The notes under the pieces were generated by a model that saw only the letters and a list, made by a program, of their open reading frames with translations, ran no database searches and had not been told where the DNA came from. Positions 56,603 through 64,000 of a DNA stretch of 64,000 nt are shown here, piece by piece. Within the stretch, counting starts at the first letter, position 1. Every line of letters starts with the position of its first letter. Origin of the DNA: Demequina sp. NBRC 110055 (GTDB lineage Bacteria; Actinomycetota; Actinomycetes; Actinomycetales; Demequinaceae); contig NZ_BBRL01000010.1 in assembly GCF_002090135.1 (NCBI RefSeq), forward strand, positions 62,001 to 126,000. The letters run 5' to 3'. Made by a program: the position numbers and the translations under genes.

Positions 56603-57949
56603 TTACGCCTGGCTGAGCAACTCCGAGACGAGGAAGGCCATCTCGAGCGACTGCTGGTGGTTCAGGCGCGGGTCGACCTTGGTCTCGTACCGGGCCGCGA
56701 GACCCTCGTCGTCGATCTCCTCGGTGCCGCCCATGACCTCGGTCACGTCGTCGCCGGTGAGCTCCACGTGAAGCCCGCCGGGAACGGTGCCGAGGGCGCG
56801 GTGCACCTCGAAGAACCCGGTGACCTCGTCCAGGATCGTGTCGAACTTACGGGTCTTGTAGCCCGAGTCCGACGTGAACGTGTTGCCGTGCATCGGATCC
56901 GTGAGCCACGTCACGTTGATGCCGGCGTCGCGCACCGCCTCCACAATGGGGGGCAGCGCCTCGCGCACGTGCTGAGCACCCATGCGGGCGACGAAGGTCA
57001 GGCGACCGGGGGTGTTGTCCGGGTTCAGACGCTCGGCCAACGCGATCGCATCGGCACCCGTGGCCGTGGGGCCCAGCTTCACGCCGATGGGGTTGTTGAT
57101 CTTCGACATGAACTCGACGTGAGCCCCATCAAGCTCCCGCGTGCGCTCGCCGATCCACAGGAAGTGTCCCGAGCAGTCGTACGCGTCGCCCGAGCGCGAG
57201 TCGATGCGCGTCAGTGCCCGCTCGTAGTCGAGCAGCAGCGCTTCGTGGCTCGCGAACAGGTCAACCGTCTTCAGCGCATCAAAGTCGCCGCCGGCGGCCC
57301 CCATGAAGCGCACCGCACGGTCGATCTGCGCGGCCATCTGGTCGTACTTGGCGTATGCCGGGTTGGCCGCGAAGCCCTTGTTCCATGCGTGCACCGAGCG
57401 CAGGTCGGCAAAGCCGCCGTGCGTGAACGCGCGGATCAGATTCAGCGTCGAGGCGGACACGTGATACGCGTCGAGGAGGCGCTGCGGGTTGGGCACCCGC
57501 GACTCCTCGGTGAACGCGTGGCTGTTGACGATGTCGCCGCGGTACGCGGGAAGCGTGACGCCGTCGCGCGTCTCGGAGTCCGAGGAACGCGGCTTCGCGT
57601 ACTGGCCCGCCATGCGGCCAATCTTCACCACCGGCGTCGAGGCGCCGTACGTGAGGATGACGGCCATCTGCAGGATGGTCTTGATCTTGTTGCGAATCCG
57701 GTCGGCGGTCGCCTCCGAGAAGATCTCGGCGCAGTCGCCACCCATGAGGACGAAGGCCTCTCCCCTGCTCGCGGCGGCCAGCTGCTCACGCAGCACATCG
57801 GCCTCACCGGCGAACACCAGCGGGGGCAACTCACTGAGCCGCCCCGTGACGGCGTCGAGCGCGTCACGGTCGGGCCACGTGGGCTGCTGCTTCGCCTCGA
57901 GGGCGCGGTACGAGTCGACGCCGGCGGCCGCGAGGGCTGCCTCACTCAT
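56603..57949 (-). CDS. aroG: Class II 3-deoxy-7-phosphoheptulonate synthase
   Basis: The gene encodes 448 residues. It condenses PEP and erythrose 4-phosphate, the first shikimate step. LVFAGEADVLREQL, LMGGDCAEIFSEATADRIRNK (metal Cys), KIGRMAGQYAKPRS, CSGHFLWIGERTREL, MSKINNPIGVKLGP and TDPMHGNTF are the class II (plant-like) signature. It is placed as Rv2178c in M. tuberculosis. The ATG at 57949 follows the stop of the phosphofructokinase gene by a few bases, so they may be one operon. Products feed pabB-pabC and aromatic amino acids. Confidence 0.93.
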   Translation of the reverse strand: MSEAALAAAGVDSYRALEAKQQPTWPDRDALDAVTGRLSELPPLVFAGEADVLREQLAAASRGEAFVLMGGDCAEIFSEATADRIRNKIKTILQMAVILTYGASTPVVKIGRMAGQYAKPRSSDSETRDGVTLPAYRGDIVNSHAFTEESRVPNPQRLLDAYHVSASTLNLIRAFTHGGFADLRSVHAWNKGFAANPAYAKYDQMAAQIDRAVRFMGAAGGDFDALKTVDLFASHEALLLDYERALTRIDSRSGDAYDCSGHFLWIGERTRELDGAHVEFMSKINNPIGVKLGPTATGADAIALAERLNPDNTPGRLTFVARMGAQHVREALPPIVEAVRDAGINVTWLTDPMHGNTFTSDSGYKTRKFDTILDEVTGFFEVHRALGTVPGGLHVELTGDDVTEVMGGTEEIDDEGLAARYETKVDPRLNHQQSLEMAFLVSELLSQA

Positions 57950-57953
57950 GCGC

Positions 57954-59153
57954 TCACCCCTGGCCGATGTCGGTCAGCAGCTCGGTGTACCACTCGGTCG
58001 TGGTGTCGAACGGCTTGTGACCGGCGATGCGCGGGAACTCGATGGCCTTGAGGCGGCCACCGTCCTCCTCGTCGTGACCGATGACGCCGGGCTCGCCACG
58101 CAGGGCGCACTCGACGGCGAGGTCGGTCATCGACTTGATGAGGCGCAGGTCCTCGGGGTTGGCCTTCGCGGCGCGCGAGAAGTAGCCCGACTTCTGGACC
58201 ATGACCTTCTCGGCGCCCAACTTCTCCGCGAACTGCTTGGCGAACCACTGGCCGGGGTTGATGGTGTCCAGCTTCACGTGGCCGAAGGGGTCCTTCTCCA
58301 CGGTGCCGCCGGAGGCCTCGATCTCCGCGATGATCTCGGGCACACCAGCGCCCTCCGACAGGAAGATGTTGACGTTGCCAACCTCGTCCATGATCGCCTT
58401 GAGACGGGTCGCCTCGGCGTCGATGTCGAGCTTCTGCTCCGGCACATACAGGGCGTGGATGTCCCAACGCTCCTTGGACAGGCCGATCTCGGGCAGCCAC
58501 TCCTGGGTGTCGAGCCACTGGCGGTACTTCATGCCGGCGGCGGCGGTGAGCCAGCCACAAGCGCGACCCATGACCTCGTGAATGATGAGCATGCGCGGGC
58601 CCGAGCGGTGCTCGCCGATGATGTTCTGCGCAAACTCGCTGGCCTGCTCCGCGGCCGACCAGGCACCGAGCGACTGCTTGATGGGCACCACGTCGTTGTC
58701 GATGGTCTTGGGAAGGCCCACCACCGTGAGCTCATAGTCGTTCTGGTGCAGGTACGCGGCCAGGTCGGCGGCGGTCGTGTTGGTGTCGTCGCCACCGATG
58801 GTGTGCAGCACGTCCACGCCGTCGGCCTTCAACTGCTCGGCGGCGACCTTCAGGGGGTCCTCACCCTCGCCCACAAGGCCACGCTTGAAGCAGTCTTCGT
58901 AGTTGGTGAGCTTGACGCGCGAGTTACCGATGGGCGAGCCACCAAACTCGTGGAGCAGGCCCGCCTTCTGGCGAACGGTGTCCGTGATCTCCACATACTT
59001 GCCCTGCAAAAGGCCCCAGTAGCCGTGCTGGTAGGCGATGATCTCCACCTCGGGTGAGATCTCGGTATAGCGCTCGATCAGGCCTCCGACGGCGGAGGAC
59101 AGGCAGGGGGCGAAACCACCCGCGGTGAGCAGGGCGACACGGCGGACCGACAT
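57954..59153 (-). CDS. pfp: Pyrophosphate-dependent 6-phosphofructokinase
   Basis: The gene encodes 399 residues. It interconverts fructose 6-phosphate and fructose 1,6-bisphosphate with PPi in place of ATP. IGGDDTNTTA (119-128) has the Asp-Asp pair that excludes ATP, and LPKTIDNDV (147-155) has the Lys of PPi enzymes; MGRACGWLTAAAG follows. The reaction is reversible, so it can serve glycolysis and gluconeogenesis. It lies immediately upstream of aroG. ATP-specific enzymes have Gly at the second Asp, so the assignment is firm. Confidence 0.92.
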   Translation of the reverse strand: MSVRRVALLTAGGFAPCLSSAVGGLIERYTEISPEVEIIAYQHGYWGLLQGKYVEITDTVRQKAGLLHEFGGSPIGNSRVKLTNYEDCFKRGLVGEGEDPLKVAAEQLKADGVDVLHTIGGDDTNTTAADLAAYLHQNDYELTVVGLPKTIDNDVVPIKQSLGAWSAAEQASEFAQNIIGEHRSGPRMLIIHEVMGRACGWLTAAAGMKYRQWLDTQEWLPEIGLSKERWDIHALYVPEQKLDIDAEATRLKAIMDEVGNVNIFLSEGAGVPEIIAEIEASGGTVEKDPFGHVKLDTINPGQWFAKQFAEKLGAEKVMVQKSGYFSRAAKANPEDLRLIKSMTDLAVECALRGEPGVIGHDEEDGGRLKAIEFPRIAGHKPFDTTTEWYTELLTDIGQG

Positions 59154-59192
59154 GGCAGACCTTTCGTGGGATGTGTGGGTTGCGTGAATATT

Positions 59193-59915
59193 CTAGGGGG
59201 CCGATGCGTCGGGCTCGGAGCCGCGGCTCCTCGCCTCCCGCTCGAGCTGATGCTTGTACTGCGCGGCGTCGCGGTCCACGTACTCCTGACCCGACAACTC
59301 CTGGATGGCGGTCATCACCGAATCGGTGAGTTCCCTGAGCGCCTCGCGGTCATCCTGACGGCCCGCGTAGGCGGAAATGTGAATCGGCTCGCCGATGCGC
59401 ACCCCGATGGGGTGGCGGCTGGGGACCTTCTGCCCAATGGGCTGGGCGATGTGGGTGTCGATCATGGCCACGGGAATGATCGGCACGCGCGCCTCGATGG
59501 CCATGCGTGCCACACCCGTCTTTCCGCGGTACAGGCGTCCGTCGGGGCTGCGGGTGCCCTCGGGATAGATGCCGAGAAGTTCGCCCGCCTGCAGAGCCTC
59601 GAGCCCCGTGCGCAGGGCCGCCTCCGAGGCGCGGCCCCCTCCGCGGTGGACCGGAATGACACCCGAGCCTTCCATGAAGGCGCGCGTCGCCCACCCCTTC
59701 GGCCCCTTCCCGGTGAAGTACTCGGACTTGCCGAGGAACAGCACCTTTCGCTTCAACACGAGCGGCAGGAAGATCGAGTCAGAAAAGGACAGGTGGTTCG
59801 AGGCGAGGATCGCGCCGCCCGACGTGGGGACGTTTTCCGTCCCCTCCGCCCAGGGCCGGTAGTACGTCTTCACCGGGGGTCCGATGAGGACGTGCTTGAA
59901 AAGCCCGTAGTACAC
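59193..59915 (-). CDS. plsC: 1-acylglycerol-3-phosphate acyltransferase
   Basis: The gene encodes 240 residues. The PlsC motifs are visible: SNHLSFSDSIFLP (the H-x4-D catalytic pair), VIPVHRGGG, IYPEGTRSPDG and VPIIPVAMIDT. It acylates lysophosphatidate to phosphatidate for membrane lipids. The GTG at 59915 has GGAGG 9 nt upstream; the open frame beyond it overlaps the glucokinase gene antisense-like. It starts 20 bp after the glucokinase gene and may be co-transcribed. Long-chain acyl-CoA could come from the FadD-type enzyme at 61006. Confidence 0.88.
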   Translation of the reverse strand: MYYGLFKHVLIGPPVKTYYRPWAEGTENVPTSGGAILASNHLSFSDSIFLPLVLKRKVLFLGKSEYFTGKGPKGWATRAFMEGSGVIPVHRGGGRASEAALRTGLEALQAGELLGIYPEGTRSPDGRLYRGKTGVARMAIEARVPIIPVAMIDTHIAQPIGQKVPSRHPIGVRIGEPIHISAYAGRQDDREALRELTDSVMTAIQELSGQEYVDRDAAQYKHQLEREARSRGSEPDASAP

Positions 59916-59934
59916 GGCGCTGTGCCTCCAGTAA

Positions 59935-60921
59935 CTAGGCGGACTGACCCGGGGTGGCCGCGTCCTCGGCGACGGCGAGGCGCGCAAGCTCCGCCGCTCC
60001 GACGATACCCGCATCGTTGCCCATCGAGGCCGCAACGATCGGTGCCACCGGTCGGTGTCCCGCGGCGGGCAGGTGCTTCAGGTACGACTCACGGGCCGGC
60101 TCGAGGATGAGGTCGCCCGCGGCGATGACGCCGCCACCCACAACGTACATCTCCGGGTCCAGCACCGCGGCGAGCGACGCGGCGCCCGCACCGATCCAGC
60201 GGCCGAGGTCGGTCAGCAGCTCGATGCCCAGATCGTCACCCTCCTCCGCGATCTGCGTCACCAGCGGCCCGGTGATGTTCTCGGGGTCCCCACCCGCGAG
60301 GCGCAGCAGGCCCGCGGCCCGCACCGAGCGCTCTCGCGCGGCGCGGCGCGCCTCCCGGACGAGAGCGGAGCCCGAGGCGTACTGCTCCCAGCAGCCCTTG
60401 AGGCCGCAGCCGCAGGGGTGCCCGCCGGGCTGAACGCGGACGTGGCCGAGCTCCGCGGCGAATCCCGCGGAGCCGCGGATGAGCTGCCCGTCGGAGATGA
60501 TCGCGGCGCCCAGGCCGGTGCCGATCGTGAGCATGATCATGGACGAGGCCTCGCGGGCAGGGCCAAACGCGAACTCGGCCCACCCGGCGGCGTTGCCGTC
60601 GTTCTCCACCACGACACGCACGTCGTCGCGGCCGATGGCCGCGGTGACCTTCTCGGCGAGCGGGTACTCGCGCCACGCGATGTTCGGCGCGAAAAGCACA
60701 CGTTCCCGGTCGGCCGACACAAAGCCCGCTGCTGCCAGGCCGATCGCCTCGAACTCGTGATCGGCGGCCAACTCAGCCACGGCATCGGCGATCGCGGCGT
60801 CGATGCTCGCGGCGTCCTCCGGCTGCGTCTTCCGACGAGTCTTCGCGACGATCCGACCTTGTTCATCGACGACACCGACGGCAATCTTCGTGCCGCCAAT
60901 ATCTACGCCGATCGCATGCAT
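59935..60921 (-). CDS. glk: ROK-family glucokinase
   Basis: The gene encodes 328 residues. It phosphorylates glucose to glucose 6-phosphate with ATP. IGVDIGGTKIAVGVV (4-18) is the phosphate loop, VENDGNAAGWAEF has the catalytic Asp, and HPCGCGLKGCWEQYASG is the zinc-binding ROK signature, followed by VGGGVI. The absence of an N-terminal helix-turn-helix rules out a ROK repressor. ATG 60921 (MHAIGVD) has AGGGAG about 9 nt upstream. Divergent from the acyl-CoA synthetase gene. Confidence 0.9.
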   Translation of the reverse strand: MHAIGVDIGGTKIAVGVVDEQGRIVAKTRRKTQPEDAASIDAAIADAVAELAADHEFEAIGLAAAGFVSADRERVLFAPNIAWREYPLAEKVTAAIGRDDVRVVVENDGNAAGWAEFAFGPAREASSMIMLTIGTGLGAAIISDGQLIRGSAGFAAELGHVRVQPGGHPCGCGLKGCWEQYASGSALVREARRAARERSVRAAGLLRLAGGDPENITGPLVTQIAEEGDDLGIELLTDLGRWIGAGAASLAAVLDPEMYVVGGGVIAAGDLILEPARESYLKHLPAAGHRPVAPIVAASMGNDAGIVGAAELARLAVAEDAATPGQSA

Positions 60922-61005
60922 GTGCCAGGGCTCCCTCTGTTGGGTGGTGGGACTCACTAGAGGGTATCGTGAGCCAACCCTGCTGTAGCGACGGAGACCG
61001 AACTC

Positions 61006-62802
<1,797 letters not shown>

Positions 62803-62847
62803 TGCGCCGGTGCGCCCTCGCCCCGGGGTGGGGTTCCACGCGAGTCG

Positions 62848-63054
62848 TTAGCCCGCCCGCCGATGGACGGCGCGCGGTTCGACCCGTCGCGACGGCGGAA
62901 CCAGTCCACCGGCCACGAGCAGGTCGACGGCGCGGCTCTGGTCCGCGTCCATCGCCGGTGGCGCCGCAGCGCGCACGGGAATCGTCAGGAATGACACGAC
63001 GCAGTCACCGCACGCCTTGCCACGCACTTCGCAGGTATCGCAATCGATCTTCAT
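62848..63054 (-). CDS. Small cysteine-rich protein
   Basis: The gene encodes 68 residues. MKIDCDTCEVRGKACGDCVVSFL has two CxxC pairs at Cys5/Cys8 and Cys15/Cys18, suggesting a zinc or iron-sulfur site; the rest is Pro/Arg-rich. Similar 'CDTCxVRG-xACxDCVV' proteins are common in actinobacteria and uncharacterised. The start has TAGCGT 7 nt upstream without a ribosome-binding site. It is divergent from the exonuclease gene, with starts about 100 bp apart, and convergent with the acyl-CoA synthetase gene. Confidence 0.8.
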   Translation of the reverse strand: MKIDCDTCEVRGKACGDCVVSFLTIPVRAAAPPAMDADQSRAVDLLVAGGLVPPSRRVEPRAVHRRAG

Positions 63055-63061
63055 GCCGGCG

Positions 63062-63067
63062 ACGCTA
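63062..63067 (-). promoter_or_regulatory. Leaderless -10 element of the cysteine-rich protein gene
   Basis: TAGCGT on the minus strand is 7 nt before the ATG at 63054. Confidence 0.5.
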
Positions 63068-63141
63068 CGACGGGGGTCTGACATCGGCGCATGGCGACGC
63101 GTCACGGCGCCCCGCTGTGCGTCGATGTCGGTGGGTCGACT

Positions 63142-63147
63142 TACCGT
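63142..63147 (+). promoter_or_regulatory. Leaderless -10 element of the exonuclease gene
   Basis: TACCGT is 6 nt before the ATG at 63154. Confidence 0.5.
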
Positions 63148-63153
63148 AAGGGC

Positions 63154-64000
63154 ATGACCACGGACCTCCAAGGCACGCTCGACGCGATCGGCGAGCCGCT
63201 CTCGGCGACAACCTTCGTCGTGGTCGACCTTGAGACGACCGGCGCGTCACCCGCCGAGTGCGGCATCACGGAGATCGGTGCCGTGAAGACGCGCGGCGGC
63301 GAGGTGGTCGGCGAGTTCCAGACACTCGTGGACCCGGGCGCTCCCATCCCGCCCATGATCGTCGCGCTGACCGGCATCACCGACGCCATGGTGGTGGCCG
63401 CGCCCCGCATCGAGCAGGTCCTCCCGTCCTTCTTGGAGTTCCTGGGCGACGCCGTGCTCGTGGCTCACAATGCGCGCTTCGACGTGGGGTTCTTGAAGGC
63501 GGCGTGCCGGATCCACGGGTACGACTGGCCCCGCCCCGAGGTCGTCGACACCCTCGCCCTCGCCCGCCGGGTGGTGACGAAGGAGGAGGCACCCAACCGC
63601 AAGCTCGGCACCCTCGCGCGGGTTTTCGGCACGCGCGTCACCCCCAACCACCGCGCGCTCGAAGATGCGCGTGCCACCGGCGAGATCTTGCATGGCATGC
63701 TGGAGCGCCTCGCGGCCTTTGGCATCACCCACCGCGCCGACCTCGCGACGTTGCGCGACCCGGTGTCCGAGAAGGTGCGCCGCAAGGCCACGATGGCCGA
63801 TGCGGTGCCGGCCAAACCGGGCGTCTACACGTTCCGTGGGCCGCGCGGTGAGCGCCTCTATGTCGGCACCTCCAAGAACCTGCGCTCCCGAGTGAAGTCC
63901 TACTTCACGAAGGCCGAGACACGCCGACCCATCCGCGAGATGGTCGATCTCGCGGTGGGAGTGGACACGGTGGTCGTGCCCACCGAACTCGAGGCGAATG
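63154..64000 (+). CDS. DEDDh exonuclease fused to a GIY-YIG nuclease domain (cut by window edge)
   Basis: The first 282 codons are in the window and remain open at the right edge. A DnaQ-like DEDDh exonuclease fills about 20-185: VVVDLETTG (metal Asp, Glu), VAHNARFDVGFL and HRALEDARAT (catalytic His and Asp). A GIY-YIG domain of the UvrC/Cho type starts near 218 with PGVYTFRGPRGERLYVGTSKNLRSRVKSYF. The combination is the actinobacterial DnaQ-UvrC fusion (Rv2191-like) and suggests a repair enzyme with both 3'-5' exonuclease and incision-like activity. The start follows TACCGT and is leaderless in appearance. Confidence 0.88.
   Translation, partial: MTTDLQGTLDAIGEPLSATTFVVVDLETTGASPAECGITEIGAVKTRGGEVVGEFQTLVDPGAPIPPMIVALTGITDAMVVAAPRIEQVLPSFLEFLGDAVLVAHNARFDVGFLKAACRIHGYDWPRPEVVDTLALARRVVTKEEAPNRKLGTLARVFGTRVTPNHRALEDARATGEILHGMLERLAAFGITHRADLATLRDPVSEKVRRKATMADAVPAKPGVYTFRGPRGERLYVGTSKNLRSRVKSYFTKAETRRPIREMVDLAVGVDTVVVPTELEAN

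Overview
The window is a chromosomal segment of a GC-rich actinobacterium. Gene content and order (SepH, split topoisomerase IV, PASTA kinase, DUF3000/DUF3159/DUF3710/DUF4193 families, class II DAHP synthase, PPi-dependent phosphofructokinase) point to the order Micrococcales. A Cellulomonadaceae- or Demequinaceae-like organism is my guess, not a demonstrated placement. Much of the gene order recalls Mycobacterium tuberculosis: 17884-32575 parallels Rv2680-Rv2701c, and 51746-63154 parallels the idsA/Rv2175c/pknL/aroG region. I use these parallels from memory only as supporting context.

Region 1-3500 is accessory. A truncated DUF4062-like gene runs off the left edge. A decayed mini-island follows (837-3456), bounded by a 39-bp direct repeat of the 3' half of tRNA-Val(CAC). 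It holds a two-gene envelope operon (lipoprotein and two-helix membrane protein) and a tyrosine integrase killed by a frameshift, two in-frame TGA codons and loss of a catalytic arginine. Region 3517-6650 holds a folate pair (pabB-pabC) and a tandemly duplicated tRNA Gly-Cys-Val cluster.

Region 6650-17800 holds metabolic and housekeeping genes: lactaldehyde reductase, a membrane-bound endonuclease/exonuclease/phosphatase-fold protein, a TetR regulator divergent from an Ohr peroxidase with a near-palindromic operator between them, the treY-treZ trehalose pair, zapE and 6-phosphogluconate dehydrogenase. Region 17884-32600 is a conserved core block: DUF3000, RNase D, dxs, aconitase, an RNA methyltransferase, an APC-type permease beside two TrkA-type potassium regulators, then DUF3159, an OB-fold protein, DUF3710, dut, DUF4193 and suhB. 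Region 32677-50465 carries sepH, a hydrolase/phosphodiesterase/DUF5998 operon, topoisomerase IV (parC and parE), ppc, a ThrE-type exporter, a class E/F sortase with its likely CHRD-domain substrate, and the primary sigma factor.

Region 50599-64000 continues with DUF4192, a polyprenyl diphosphate synthase, an Rv2175c-type DNA-binding protein, a LysM/lytic transglycosylase, a four-PASTA Ser/Thr kinase, class II DAHP synthase, PPi-PFK, an acyltransferase, ROK glucokinase, an acyl-CoA synthetase, a small cysteine-rich protein and a DEDDh-exonuclease/GIY-YIG fusion cut by the right edge.

Two regulatory themes stand out. At least thirteen genes have a TAnnnT hexamer 6-8 nt before the start codon and no ribosome-binding site, the architecture of leaderless transcripts. 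The LysM/transglycosylase promoter carries three GTCAC pentamers at an exact 9-bp period, resembling direct repeats described for the MtrA response regulator.
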